From: DTKD01 sp964494345
Lineage (GTDB): Bacteria > Armatimonadota > UBA5829
Reading direction: 5' to 3'
Assembly: GCA_964494345.1 (NCBI GenBank)
Contig: CAZBSI010000006.1
Location: 115,526-179,525 of the forward strand
Length of the DNA: 64,000 bases
Part shown: one piece after another, positions 51,373 through 61,113 of the stretch
Position numbering within the stretch: position 1 is the stretch's first letter
Layout of the letters: each line of letters starts with the position of its first letter
Notes under the pieces: model-generated
Database searches by the model: none
Told to the model about the DNA's origin: nothing
Seen by the model: the letters and a program-made list of their open reading frames with translations, nothing else
Made by a program: the position numbers and the translations under genes

Positions 51373-51412
51373 AAGTCCCACCAGGCATCATTATCCCTTC
51401 AGTCTCCCACAC

Positions 51413-52318
51413 TCACTGCCCACATAATTTCCTGAACCTGCACCACTCACAATACCGCTTGTTATCAGTGCACGGAAAATCTTCCATATCCACCGGCCCG
51501 AAGGCGCTTTCCAAAGACAGCATCTCATCAAAACTCTTCTTAATAACCAGCCCGATCGATTCCACTTCTTCCGCGCTCGCAATACACTCCTCAATGCGAT
51601 AATCCGGATACAAATACACGGCCTTCAAAGTCGTCTCGGTCGGCTTCCAGCCCCATCTCGACTCGGCATATAAAGAATAAACCAATAACTGATCGCGGTC
51701 CGAGGAGTGCGGAGGGCCTGTTTTCCAGTCGATTATGGTCGGCTGATCACATTTGTGAGCGAAGTCGATTATGGAGAATACTTTTATACCGTCGAGATCG
51801 AAGTGCGGAAAGCCCTCCTCTTCGATCTCCATCCACTCTTTCGGGTCTGAATTGACTATATTTTCCCACAGCCCCCCGCCCATCGCATTTTCCAGGCACT
51901 TCCAGGCTATAGCCCTGGATTCTCTGGCTTTTTGGTCGACGTCGGGGTATTCATAATAGTGCTCGTGCAAATTGCCTATATCAGCCAGTTTTCGGCCCCG
52001 TCGCTTTTCAAGGTCGGCCCATACCTTATAATAAGACTCCCGCAGCTTTTCCAGCAGGATATCAGTCACGTTTTGCCTGGCCTCTTCGATGCTTACCAAC
52101 TTACCGTGCCTGACCGCACGCAGGGCGCCGCTGATAATATCGTGCACCAACCCGCCGCGCAGCTTGGCCAGTGTCGTGATGCAGCGCATCTCGTAAACAC
52201 GCCACTTGTCCTCGCATTGGCCCCAGTGGCGATGATAGAAGTGCCTGCGTCGACAGGTCTCGAACCTTTTCCTGGCGCTTTGTGACCATGATAGGGGTGG
52301 GGGATTATAGTCTGCCAT
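51413..52318 (-). CDS. PD-(D/E)XK nuclease, RecB/Cas4-like with Fe-S cysteines
   Basis: A 301-residue RecB-family nuclease. The catalytic core is IIDFAHKCDQPTIIDWKTG with Asp ... Asp-x-Lys, followed by QLLVYSLY (motif QxxxY). One Cys near the N-terminus (FETCRRRHFYH) and three at the C-terminus (FPCTDNKRYCEWCRFRKLC) form the pattern of a 4Fe-4S cluster, as in AddB and Cas4. No cas genes, CRISPR array or addA-like helicase are in the window, so a stand-alone DNA repair role is more likely. Confidence 0.85.
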   Translation of the reverse strand: MADYNPPPLSWSQSARKRFETCRRRHFYHRHWGQCEDKWRVYEMRCITTLAKLRGGLVHDIISGALRAVRHGKLVSIEEARQNVTDILLEKLRESYYKVWADLEKRRGRKLADIGNLHEHYYEYPDVDQKARESRAIAWKCLENAMGGGLWENIVNSDPKEWMEIEEEGFPHFDLDGIKVFSIIDFAHKCDQPTIIDWKTGPPHSSDRDQLLVYSLYAESRWGWKPTETTLKAVYLYPDYRIEECIASAEEVESIGLVIKKSFDEMLSLESAFGPVDMEDFPCTDNKRYCEWCRFRKLCGQ

Positions 52319-52417
52319 AATATCTTATTCTATCTGAATTAAGTTCTTCCTGCCTGCAAGGAATACTGCCTGCCGTTGCAGAAGAGGTATCGTTATTATC
52401 TGGAGGTTTTATAATAA

Positions 52418-53431
52418 ATGCAATCTATAGAAGCAATCGAACTCAGCCGGTTGGTGATCCACGGCGTGTCTAATTTGGCCGACGAGCCGGAAATAGCCGA
52501 TAAAGAAGAGATTCTTTCCGAGGGGCTGCGGCATTTCTTCGAGGAGCACATCCGCAACTGCCTGAAGTCTACATCCTCAAAGACCGGCAAGTTTAACGAT
52601 GCTTCTGTCACGGTATCCACCTGCGCCGAGAAGATTATCGCCCAGCCGGAGACTTTTGTAGAACATTGCAAGGTCATCGGTCTGTGGTTCGCACACCAAA
52701 TGGAGAAGTCCGCTCAGGTGCAGACTTTTCTTGCAATAGGCCAGTTCATCGACCTCGACACAGATGAGCGCTACCTCGCCCTGCTAAAAATGGATTCGAT
52801 CAAAGCCTACGTCAAGCGTTCTGATTCTAAGCAATCATTCGAGCAGATATCCATTCTGCCGGACCCATCCCGTGCGCTGCTCAGATATGCGATAGTAAGA
52901 CCACACGACGATGAGGCCCGCTTCGACATAATCTATCGCAATCAGCCTGCCTCTCGCGACGAAGACCCGGAGACTTCGGCGATGTGGCTGGAGGCGTTTT
53001 TGGAATCCTATGACGTGCCATCGCCGCGACAGATGACCCAGCTTGTGGTCAACGAGACCGAAAAATGGATTGCCGGCAGCGAGGAAGAAATAGAGGAGCA
53101 GACCGCAATCCAGCTTCGAACCGCCGTGCGCACTATGGCGCAGACCGAGGAAATCGACGTAGAGGCCATCGCCGAGCAGGTTCTTCATAATGAGGATCAG
53201 CGTGAACAATATATAGGCAGGCTGCTGGACAAAGGGTTGACCGAAACCACCTTCACTCCGGATCGCGATTGGGCCGAACGGGCGTCTCGTAAAACGACCT
53301 ACGTCTGCGATGATGGCGTAAAAATCACCGGCCCGAGCGACGCAATAGACGAAGTGGTCCAACTGCTGCCAAAAACACCGGATCGCAAGACCAGGCTGGT
53401 TATAGAGACTCGCAAGTTTCAGCAGAAGTAG
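52418..53431 (+). CDS. 37-kDa nucleoid-associated protein (NdpA/YejK-like)
   Basis: The 337-residue protein has the N-terminal pattern IELSRLVIHGVSN of the nucleoid-associated NdpA family and its later LLKMDSIKAYVK and PDPSRALLRYAIVRP strands. Members bind DNA but their job is poorly known; some relatives occur in phage-defence contexts. The usual length is 330-340. It is divergent from the nuclease gene, with 99 bp between. Confidence 0.75.
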   Translation: MQSIEAIELSRLVIHGVSNLADEPEIADKEEILSEGLRHFFEEHIRNCLKSTSSKTGKFNDASVTVSTCAEKIIAQPETFVEHCKVIGLWFAHQMEKSAQVQTFLAIGQFIDLDTDERYLALLKMDSIKAYVKRSDSKQSFEQISILPDPSRALLRYAIVRPHDDEARFDIIYRNQPASRDEDPETSAMWLEAFLESYDVPSPRQMTQLVVNETEKWIAGSEEEIEEQTAIQLRTAVRTMAQTEEIDVEAIAEQVLHNEDQREQYIGRLLDKGLTETTFTPDRDWAERASRKTTYVCDDGVKITGPSDAIDEVVQLLPKTPDRKTRLVIETRKFQQK

Positions 53432-53524
53432 AGCCCTAACAGCTTGCAAACAACCCAATGTTGCAGTAGCATTTAGACATATAAAATAGAATAATAATCA
53501 GCTTGTTTCCAGGAGGCTTCAGGT

Positions 53525-54349
53525 ATGCTTATTGTCGGCGAAAGAATAAATACATCGCGCAAAATAAAAGGGGAACCGGTTATTGAGAACGCGGTCAAGG
53601 CACGCGACGCCGGATATATCGCAGACCTGGCTATAAAGCAGTTCGAGGCCGGGGCGACCTACATCGACATTAACGCCGGAACCCTCACTACCGGTGAGCC
53701 GGAAGCTCTGGAATGGCTGACTCAGGTCGTGCAGGATGCTGTCGATGCGCCGATTTCTTTCGATACGCCTAACCCGTTCGCGTTGGAGCGTGCCCTGGCT
53801 GTATACAACCCTGAAAAAGGCCAGCCGCTCATCAACTCCATCACTGCCGAATCGGTGAGGTGGGAGGCGACTCTGCCGTTTGTTTTGCAATATAAAGCAA
53901 AGGTAATCGCCCTCGCAATGGACGACACAGGAATCCAGTCCGACCCGGAAAAGCGCCTTGCAGTCGCCCAGACTCTTATAGAAAACCTCACCGGTGCAGG
54001 GGTCGCGCTCGACGATATATATGTAGACCCACTAACATTCCCCATCGGCACAGGCAGCGACGTCGGCCTGGCTTTGCTGGATATTATCGAGAAACTAGTG
54101 GTGAAATATCCCGGGGTGCACACAATCGCCGGGCTGAGCAACATCTCCCACGGCATGCCCGTGCGCAAGCTGCTCAATCAGGCTATGACAATTCTCGCAC
54201 TCGGCAAGGGCCTCGACGCGGGGATAATCGACCCCAACGACCGGTATCTTATGGCTTTGATCTATGCCACCGAGGCGTTGTTGGGTCAGGACGAATATTG
54301 TATGAACTACATCACCAAATCCCGAGAAGGCGCCTTCGAGGGGCTATAG
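53525..54349 (+). CDS. methyltetrahydrofolate:corrinoid methyltransferase
   Basis: A TIM-barrel pterin-binding protein of 274 residues related to AcsE/MeTr and MetH's folate domain. It moves the methyl group of methyl-THF to a corrinoid protein. Motifs: LIVGERINTSRK (start), ATYIDINAGT, ISFDTPNPFALERAL, PLINSITAE, and VHTIAGLSNISHGMPVR with the pterin-site Asn. It heads a cluster with metF, metV and fhs. No corrinoid protein or CODH/ACS gene is visible here. AGGAGG precedes the ATG. Confidence 0.9.
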   Translation: MLIVGERINTSRKIKGEPVIENAVKARDAGYIADLAIKQFEAGATYIDINAGTLTTGEPEALEWLTQVVQDAVDAPISFDTPNPFALERALAVYNPEKGQPLINSITAESVRWEATLPFVLQYKAKVIALAMDDTGIQSDPEKRLAVAQTLIENLTGAGVALDDIYVDPLTFPIGTGSDVGLALLDIIEKLVVKYPGVHTIAGLSNISHGMPVRKLLNQAMTILALGKGLDAGIIDPNDRYLMALIYATEALLGQDEYCMNYITKSREGAFEGL

Positions 54350-54361
54350 TATCTAATAAAA

Positions 54362-55312
54362 ATGGATAGTACGGCAACTGGAAGCAACCTAGAACTTCTG
54401 TTGAACAGCGGACAATTTGTCGTATGCGGAGAGATGAGCCCTCCGCAGGGAGCCGACAAAGCGTCCATTCAAAAGAAGTGCGCCTATTTTAAGGGTTATG
54501 TCGACGCCGTCAACTTGACTGACAACCAGACCGCAATCGTTAGAATGAGCTCTGTGATGTCGAGCGTCTTTACGTTGCAGTGCGGCGTGGAGCCGATTAT
54601 GCAGATGACCTGCCGCGACCGCAACAGGCTCGCCCAGCAATCCGACCTGCTTGGCGCGGCCGCTGCGGGAATCAAAAACGTCCTCTGCCTGACCGGGGAC
54701 TATATGACATTCGGCAATCACCCCGACGCTAAAGGGGACTTCGACCTCGACTCCATTCAACTAATTCAAACCGTTTCCGAGATGAATAATGGGCGATTTC
54801 TCAGCGGCGACGAAGTAAAGCCCCCGCCCAGATTCTTCATAGGCGGCGCTGCGAACCCTTTCGCCGAACCCTTCGAGATGCGAATAATCCGCCTCGGCAA
54901 AAAAATAGAGGCAGGTGCGCATTTTATCCAGACCCAACCCGTATTCGATATACCCAGGTTCGAGAAATGGATGGCTGCGGTTAGAGAGTGCGGTTACCAC
55001 GAACAAGTACATATACTTGCCGGGGTGATGCCGGTGCGGTCGGTCAGGGCTTTGATACACATGCGAGACAACGTGCCGGGGTCTTTGATTCCGGATGAGT
55101 GTATAAAACAGATGGATGTGGTAAAAGAATCAAAACAGGAGAGCGTCGAAGCAGGGGTCACGATGGCCGTGCGGACCATCAAACACCTTATGACGATACC
55201 TGGTATAAGGGGAATTCACCTTATGCCGGTGATGTGGGAGTCGATCACCCCGCGGATCGTCGAGGAATGTGGCCTGCTCCCTCGCCCACAGCTTCCTGAT
55301 TCTCACGGCTGA
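54362..55312 (+). CDS. metF: methylenetetrahydrofolate reductase
   Basis: This flavin-dependent TIM barrel reduces methylene-THF to methyl-THF. VVCGEMSPPQGADK is the start of the fold, and LTGDYMTFGNHPDAKGDFD and AGAHFIQTQPVFD are family signatures. The 316 residues lie 12 bp after the methyltransferase gene. It is paired with the small Cys-rich MetV-like protein downstream, as in acetogens, where MetV and MetF form a complex. Confidence 0.92.
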   Translation: MDSTATGSNLELLLNSGQFVVCGEMSPPQGADKASIQKKCAYFKGYVDAVNLTDNQTAIVRMSSVMSSVFTLQCGVEPIMQMTCRDRNRLAQQSDLLGAAAAGIKNVLCLTGDYMTFGNHPDAKGDFDLDSIQLIQTVSEMNNGRFLSGDEVKPPPRFFIGGAANPFAEPFEMRIIRLGKKIEAGAHFIQTQPVFDIPRFEKWMAAVRECGYHEQVHILAGVMPVRSVRALIHMRDNVPGSLIPDECIKQMDVVKESKQESVEAGVTMAVRTIKHLMTIPGIRGIHLMPVMWESITPRIVEECGLLPRPQLPDSHG

Positions 55313-55334
55313 TTGTGCCGGGAGGCACTTGCAA

Positions 55335-55778
55335 ATGAGCAAGTTCACCGAGAAAATCGCAAGTTTTAGCGAAAGACATCCCAGATTATACAAATCCATA
55401 GTACTAACAGAAAACGTGTTCAAAAAAACAGTTTTCAAGTGCCAGGACTGCGGCCAGTGCGCGCTGAGTCAGAACGCGTTCACGTGTTGTATGCGCTGCC
55501 CAAAGCAGATCAGAAACGGGCCGTGCGGAGGCACGCGACCTAACGGACACTGCGAAGTCTACCCCGACCGCCACTGCATCTGGTGGTTAATCCACAAACG
55601 CGCCAATCGGCTCAAACGCATCGGCAAGCTCCATAAATTTCACACCCCGGTCGACCGCCGCCTGCACCATACCAGCGCCTGGATGAATATGTTTGCAGGC
55701 AGGATATTACCCCTCGAATTAGGGAAGAAGTCAAAGGAAGTGAAACTGACAAAAAAAGACCCGCCGCCTATACAATAA
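55335..55778 (+). CDS. metV: MetV-like methylene-THF reductase C-terminal-domain protein
   Basis: A 147-residue protein of the MTHFR_C type. The Cys-rich centre CQDCGQCALSQNAFTCCMRC followed by CPKQIRNGPCGG matches the zinc/Fe-S-binding MetV family, which partners MetF and may pass electrons to it. I start at ATG 55335, with GGGAGG 10 bases upstream; a longer frame back to 55269 overlaps metF and lacks support. It is 22 bp after metF. Confidence 0.88.
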   Translation: MSKFTEKIASFSERHPRLYKSIVLTENVFKKTVFKCQDCGQCALSQNAFTCCMRCPKQIRNGPCGGTRPNGHCEVYPDRHCIWWLIHKRANRLKRIGKLHKFHTPVDRRLHHTSAWMNMFAGRILPLELGKKSKEVKLTKKDPPPIQ

Positions 55779-55816
55779 ACAAATACGCAGCGGTAGAATA
55801 TGGAGTAAACGATTTT

Positions 55817-57481
55817 ATGCTCACCGACGTTGAGATCGCGCAGCGCGCGACCCCCAGGCACATCAAAGACGTAGCCGCCGAAATCGGCCTTGCTGAAAGT
55901 GACCTCGTTTTTTATGGTTCAGACAAAGCCAAAGTGTCCCTTCGAGCGATTCAAAATCGCACCGAATCTGACGGCAGGTTGATACTTGTCACCGCCATCA
56001 CCCCAACTCCGGCCGGCGAAGGCAAGACTACGGTATCAGTCGGCCTCGGAGACGCGCTGCGCAAGCTCGGCAAAAAGACCTGCATCGCCATTCGAGAGCC
56101 CTCTTTAGGACCGTGTTTTGGAATGAAAGGAGGAGCGGCTGGCGGAGGATATGCTCAGGTTATTCCAATGGCCGACATCAATTTGCACTTCACCGGCGAT
56201 TTTCACGCCATCACTACGGCCCACAACCTACTCGCCGCGCTTCTCGACAATTCTCTGCACCAGGGCAACCCCCTGAATATCGACCCATACTCCATAAACT
56301 GGAAGCGGGTGATGGATATGAACGAACGCGCCCTGCGTGACATCGTCATCGGCCTCGGCGGCAGGGTAAATGGCGTCCCCCGTCAATCCGGTTTTGACAT
56401 CACCACTGCATCCGAGATAATGGCCCTGCTGTGCCTTGCCTCAGACCGCACCGATCTGGAAAACAGGTTGTCTAAAGTGCTCGTCGCGCTCGATAAATCC
56501 GGCTCACCGATCACCGCAAAGGACCTGCAGGCCAGCGGCGCTATGGCGGTAGTGCTCAAGGACGCGATTGTGCCGAATCTGGTGCAGACTCTCGAAGGCA
56601 CACCCGCATTCGTCCACGGTGGCCCGTTCGGTAACATCGCACACGGCTGCAACTCCGTCATCGCCACCCGTGCCGCGCTCAAACTGGCCGATTATGTCGT
56701 CACCGAGGCTGGTTTCGGCAGCGACCTCGGCGCAGAGAAGTTCTTCGATATCAAATGCCGCATCGCCGGTCTCAAACCCGCAGCCGCAGTTGTCGTCGCC
56801 ACAATCCGCGCCCTTAAAATGCACGGGGGGGTGCCGCTTGCCGATCTCGCCGACAACAACCCGGACGCGGTTCTCAAAGGCATGGAGAACCTGGAAAAAC
56901 ACTGCGAAAACGTCCGTATCGTCGGCCTTGAACCGGTTGTCGCTATTAACAAGTTCCCAACCGACACCGAACCCGAAATCGCCGCACTATCCGACGCCTG
57001 CGAGAAGATGGGAGTATCCTGGGCGCTGACGGACGTTTGGGCAAACGGCGGACAGGGCGGGGTGGACTTGGCCAAACTGGTCATAGACGCCGCTCAAGCC
57101 GAGTCCAATTTCGCACCGGCTTATCCGCTTGATCTCTCAATCAAAGAGAAGATCGAGACAGTAACACGCAAGTTCTACGGAGCTGACGGAGCAGAATACA
57201 CCCCGGCTGCCAACAAACAGATATCGGAGGTCGAGAGGCTCGGCTTCGGCAACCTGCCGATCTGCATCGCCAAAACCCAAAACTCACTTTCCGACAACGC
57301 CAAAGCGATCGGCCGTCCTCGCAACTTCAAGATCAACATTCGCGGTGCCAGAATCAGCGCGGGCGCGGGGTTTGTAGTAATTTACGCAGGCGACATTATG
57401 ACCATGCCGGGCCTGCCGAAAACCCCGGCTGCTGTCAATATGAGCATAAGCGCGGATGGGGAGATTTCCGGCCTGTCCTAG
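55817..57481 (+). CDS. fhs: formate-tetrahydrofolate ligase
   Basis: Fhs activates formate with ATP to 10-formyl-THF, the entry step of the methyl branch. The 554-residue protein has the P-loop TPTPAGEGKTTVSVGLGDAL (residues 62-81), REPSLGPCFGMKGGAAGGG, FTGDFHAITTAHNLLAALLDN and the C-terminal MTMPGLPKTPAA. It ends the C1 cluster. FolD, needed for the next two steps, is not in the window. Confidence 0.97.
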   Translation: MLTDVEIAQRATPRHIKDVAAEIGLAESDLVFYGSDKAKVSLRAIQNRTESDGRLILVTAITPTPAGEGKTTVSVGLGDALRKLGKKTCIAIREPSLGPCFGMKGGAAGGGYAQVIPMADINLHFTGDFHAITTAHNLLAALLDNSLHQGNPLNIDPYSINWKRVMDMNERALRDIVIGLGGRVNGVPRQSGFDITTASEIMALLCLASDRTDLENRLSKVLVALDKSGSPITAKDLQASGAMAVVLKDAIVPNLVQTLEGTPAFVHGGPFGNIAHGCNSVIATRAALKLADYVVTEAGFGSDLGAEKFFDIKCRIAGLKPAAAVVVATIRALKMHGGVPLADLADNNPDAVLKGMENLEKHCENVRIVGLEPVVAINKFPTDTEPEIAALSDACEKMGVSWALTDVWANGGQGGVDLAKLVIDAAQAESNFAPAYPLDLSIKEKIETVTRKFYGADGAEYTPAANKQISEVERLGFGNLPICIAKTQNSLSDNAKAIGRPRNFKINIRGARISAGAGFVVIYAGDIMTMPGLPKTPAAVNMSISADGEISGLS

Positions 57482-57496
57482 GCGCGGCTCGGCCTT

Positions 57497-59569
57497 TTAT
57501 TCGATATTGATACCTATATATCTGACCTCCAGCGGGGCAAGCTGAAGTGTCGGCGGTTTGGCAGTAGTGGCGGGGTCCAGTGGGATCCCCTCCATCAGAT
57601 TGCTCCAATCCGACAACTGATGCTTCCCCGCTCTCAGTTCCAACTCCGGCTCATCGAGAGGCAGTCGCATCTCTTTTATCTCTTTAGTCGGGTTCACAAG
57701 CACGATAAACCCCGCATCCCCGACTATATGCCCCTCGCCGTCCACGTTCTCGCCATCAGGAAAGCCCAACACGTGCTGATAAACATCGAAATAACCCGCA
57801 AACCGCTTTCTAAACGCGAACAATTTCCTCAGCAGTTCCATCAACTCCGGCGAAGCCTGGCTCAGGTCCACGCTCCCCCCGGCCTGCGCCAGCCCATTTC
57901 CGATCATGCTCATAAGCGCGTGCCGCAGTTCCCGCATCGGCCTGTTAACAAGATTATTCGCCCCCGCCTCGTGCCAGTTAATCCCATACCAACTGCTCCA
58001 TATAGCAGGGTAGGGGTGTTCGAAGGTCATCTGATAAATCTGCTGCCGCTGAATAAGCTCCGACTGCCCTGTTTCAAATGAGTGCGTGTCCGACACTGCC
58101 TGACAATCCAGCGCACACAGCTTGTGATTATCAAACGGCAAGCTGAACGCCGATATAATAAGGTCCTCTCGCGCATCGTGAGCTACGTCGCAGATATCCG
58201 CCAGCCTCCTGGTCGCCCGCACCTCAAGCTCCTCCTGGTCGTAATGCTCATGCCGGCCTGATTCGCACTTCGGGATATTCCAATCGTTGCCGTCCCAATA
58301 TATCCCCCTCGCGTTCAGCCCCACTGCCAGGTCGATCATTCTCTGCCGCACATATTCATAATACTCAGTCATCACGCACAGCGCAGTCGCCTTCGATCTG
58401 CCCGACACCTTATCCGGCACCAGATACTCCGGGTGCTCTTCCTCTATATACGACTTCCAGTAGTTGCAGCTAAACGGATTAACCCAGAACGACATATCCA
58501 GCCCCGCCGCCTCTTTCGCCCGGCGCGCTATTTCGCTGAGGCCGTTGGGGAACTTCTCCTCATCATAAGAGAGCGGATACCCCGCCTCCCATCCCAAATC
58601 CAGATGAAGACACTCATAAAATCCCGCCTCCTTCATCTGTTCTATAACCTCAAGCAGATATCGTCTGTCGAAGTGAGTATGCAGCGGCAGATCCCCAACC
58701 TCGGTTATCAGCCACGTATTCCAGGTCACCGGTTTCGACTTGCCTTTAACTGCGCACCAGTGCTCTATCAAATGCTGGTTATATCTCTTAAACCCGATCT
58801 CAGGCGATCCGAAATATGCGCCAATCACCGCCGGGCCGGTGGTGGTACCGGTCGAAAGAGGAGCGAAGTCGCGATGTTTCATAACAAGCCCGGTCGGTCG
58901 ATAGAAGCTCTCAGTTCCGGTCAGCGATTCGGTGAAGAAATATAACCCTTCCTCGCTTCCCCAGTAAGTCAGCACCCCGCGCGACTTATCCCCAAACTCA
59001 AACCTCTTATCAGGCTCACTTACGTCGACTTTCTCAGGCTCCGTATGCACTTTATCTTCCGAGTTTTGGTAGGTCTCGGCATATCTCGGCCTCGGCGTCA
59101 CCCCTTCCACCTGCTCTTTGAAGACCATCTTCTCAATGGTAATCTGCCGAATCGTCCAATTCTCCAGCTCATTGGGCTCAACGACGATCCATTTGCGCAT
59201 AAAATCGTCCTCTGCGCGGACGTCATAAAAAACAGAGACCGGCACTTTGACGTCATTTATATCGCCCTCCAGTTTAATCTGAAGAGTCCGCCTCGCATCA
59301 TCCCAGTTCGGTGTCTCATATCCGGTAAAGAAAAACTCCTTACTATCCAGCGTCGCCCTCACGCCCTCCCCGGTCAGCACAACTTCAAACTCAGCCGACG
59401 TTTCAGACAGATACTCCTCCCCATTGACCTCATTAGTCAGACTTGTAGTGCCGATGCGCCCGGATATGCAATGAATCCGCCGGGAAAGCACCCCATTCCC
59501 AATTTCAAACACCCATCCCCCCGGTATCTCCTGAGCATACCCAATCGCAATATTTCCGTTCTCTGACAA
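57497..59569 (-). CDS. alpha-galactosidase, GH36-like
   Basis: A 690-residue clan GH-D enzyme with the N-terminal beta-supersandwich, a TIM barrel (about 290-590) and a C-terminal beta domain. LHLDLGWEAGYPLSYDEEKFPNGL, FWVNPFSCNYWKS and GIYWDGNDW (probable nucleophile Asp) line the active site. No signal peptide is seen, so it is cytoplasmic. The stop faces that of fhs with 15 bp between. The exact substrate is uncertain; related GH36 enzymes can also be raffinose synthases. Confidence 0.82.
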   Translation of the reverse strand: MSENGNIAIGYAQEIPGGWVFEIGNGVLSRRIHCISGRIGTTSLTNEVNGEEYLSETSAEFEVVLTGEGVRATLDSKEFFFTGYETPNWDDARRTLQIKLEGDINDVKVPVSVFYDVRAEDDFMRKWIVVEPNELENWTIRQITIEKMVFKEQVEGVTPRPRYAETYQNSEDKVHTEPEKVDVSEPDKRFEFGDKSRGVLTYWGSEEGLYFFTESLTGTESFYRPTGLVMKHRDFAPLSTGTTTGPAVIGAYFGSPEIGFKRYNQHLIEHWCAVKGKSKPVTWNTWLITEVGDLPLHTHFDRRYLLEVIEQMKEAGFYECLHLDLGWEAGYPLSYDEEKFPNGLSEIARRAKEAAGLDMSFWVNPFSCNYWKSYIEEEHPEYLVPDKVSGRSKATALCVMTEYYEYVRQRMIDLAVGLNARGIYWDGNDWNIPKCESGRHEHYDQEELEVRATRRLADICDVAHDAREDLIISAFSLPFDNHKLCALDCQAVSDTHSFETGQSELIQRQQIYQMTFEHPYPAIWSSWYGINWHEAGANNLVNRPMRELRHALMSMIGNGLAQAGGSVDLSQASPELMELLRKLFAFRKRFAGYFDVYQHVLGFPDGENVDGEGHIVGDAGFIVLVNPTKEIKEMRLPLDEPELELRAGKHQLSDWSNLMEGIPLDPATTAKPPTLQLAPLEVRYIGINIE

Positions 59570-59583
59570 TATAGTTCTCCTGT

Positions 59584-59760
59584 TGGTTTACGGTTGTCGG
59601 TTGTCGGTTAACGGTTGACGGTGACAATACCATGTCATTTCGAGCGAACACCACCCCCGTCATTTCGAGCGAAGCGAGAAATCTGCTTTTCCCGACGTCC
59701 GAGGTCTGTCATTCGAAGTCCGATTCCAAGCAACCCCGCCTATGACCTTCCGCGTTACTC
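59584..59760 (+). repeat. short 7-bp array, family A heads and core, pyrimidine tail
   Basis: GGTTGTC/GGTTAAC-type heptamers (about 59589-59622) precede a shortened family A head, a full core (about 59659-59692) and GTCCGA-like steps ending in a C/T-rich tail. It lies between the minus-strand MEMO and galactosidase genes. Confidence 0.8.
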
Positions 59761-59801
59761 CCTTCCCCAACTTCCAACCTCTAACCTCCAACCTCCAGAC
59801 T

Positions 59802-60653
59802 CTATCTACTCACCACCACAGCCCCATACCCGACCACTTCCCTGCTATCCCCGGTCACGTCGCCGGATGTATAATACGCCAGCTTCTGCGCGGAGTGCGC
59901 TCCCAGCCTGTTGCATGCCTCCAGCATCACCGCCACGCCCACGGCCCCGCACATCGTGACATCTTTATCATAAACCTCATCTATCACCCCAATCGGGTCT
60001 CGTTTCACGATATGTTCTATAACGGCCCCATCTTTCTCCGTCGCCGACTCTTTACTTATATAATGAGAGAAGTCGGTGCTGGCTATCACCAATGCGCTTC
60101 TTCCCGCCACACATTCTGCTATGGCTGCTCCCAGGTCGCGGGTTATGCCGATCGCTTCGGATTTACTCACGTGTGCTATGCTTATCGGCACAATCGAGAT
60201 ATCCGCCCGCAGGTATTGCAAAAACGGCAGTTGCACTTCTATCGAGTGTTCTCTTTTATGTGCGGCGCTGTCGACTGTCAGATATTTGGATTTATCCACA
60301 ATCTCCAGCCCCAGCCCGCCGTCGCATGCCACGTTGCCCAGCGGCGTCGACCACACATCATCCCCGCTCAGCGCCACTTTCGCGCCCATACCATAATGAT
60401 TCGGCCCGATTACCACCGCCACCTCCGGCATACCATCTTCCGCCAGCGCTTTATATGCAAACGCCGCCGCCCCGCCGGAGTATACATAACCAGCATGCGG
60501 CGCCACCAGCCCCACCACCAGGCCCATATCCCGCACCCGCGCATCCGGCATCACCTTCGGCCCAAACTCACCTAAAAAACACCGTTCGATGCTCTCAACA
60601 AGCCCCCGCCTATCCGCAGGGTAAAACTGTCCTGCCACCCCAGCCTCACGCAT
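59802..60653 (-). CDS. MEMO1-family protein (AmmeMemoRadiSam system protein B)
   Basis: About 283 residues with the MEMO/dioxygenase-like fold: REAGVAGQFYPAD at the start, LVAPHAGYVYSGG with conserved His, VVIGPNHYG, EHSIEVQLPFLQ and ALVIASTDFSHY. Three His and a Cys of the conserved site are visible. In many microbes the gene sits with AMMECR1 and a radical-SAM gene, but neither is here. I chose ATG 60653, with GGAGG about 12 bases upstream; the frame is open to 60671. Confidence 0.88.
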   Translation of the reverse strand: MREAGVAGQFYPADRRGLVESIERCFLGEFGPKVMPDARVRDMGLVVGLVAPHAGYVYSGGAAAFAYKALAEDGMPEVAVVIGPNHYGMGAKVALSGDDVWSTPLGNVACDGGLGLEIVDKSKYLTVDSAAHKREHSIEVQLPFLQYLRADISIVPISIAHVSKSEAIGITRDLGAAIAECVAGRSALVIASTDFSHYISKESATEKDGAVIEHIVKRDPIGVIDEVYDKDVTMCGAVGVAVMLEACNRLGAHSAQKLAYYTSGDVTGDSREVVGYGAVVVSR

Positions 60654-60715
60654 ACAATCCACCCCCTCCAAACAACCTTCTAACCCCTATCTTATAGCCC
60701 CAAACCCGGAATACC

Positions 60716-60915
60716 TTGTCGGTTATCGGTTGTCGGTTATCGGTTGTCGGTTATCGGTTGTCGGTTATCGGTTGTCGGTTGTCGGTTATCGGTTGTCGGT
60801 TGTCGGTTATCGGTTATCGGTTGTCGGTTGTTGGTTGTCGGTTGTCGGTTATCGGTTATCGGCTATCGGTTGTCGGTTGACGGTTCATGGTTCACGGTTA
60901 ATGGTTGTTGGTCAT
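60716..60915 (+). repeat. long 7-bp tandem array (GGTTRTC)n
   Basis: About 27 near-perfect heptamers, alternating GGTTATC and GGTTGTC irregularly. The last few are degenerate (GGTTGAC, GGTTCAT, GGTTCAC). It is the longest of four such arrays in the window. All frames are open, so predicted ORFs here are artefacts. Confidence 0.92.
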
Positions 60916-60934
60916 CCAGCCCCCAACCCCCGTC

Positions 60935-61072
60935 ATTTCGAGCGCAGCGAGAAATCTGCTTTTTTCGATGTCCGATATCCGACGTCCGCAGTCCGATTTC
61001 TAACCCGCACTATGCGTTTTATTTCCGGCTTTCGCCTATTTCGCATTTTCGCGTTTTTCCCTTCCCTTCCTC
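60935..61072 (+). repeat. family A core with GTCCGA steps and pyrimidine tail
   Basis: The core (60935-60966) directly follows the long 7-bp array, then GATGTCCGATATCCGACGTC-type steps and a T/C-rich tail to about 61072. Between this and the promoter at 61114 I see nothing else. Confidence 0.8.
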
Positions 61073-61113
61073 TCGAACTGTCACTTTCTGTCAAAATAGG
61101 TAATTGTACTAGG

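Noticed and set aside
51413..52318. Cas4-like nuclease as a sign of a CRISPR-Cas system
   Set aside because: No cas genes and no spacer-repeat array occur in the window. The 7-bp and 20-bp tandem repeats have no unique spacers.
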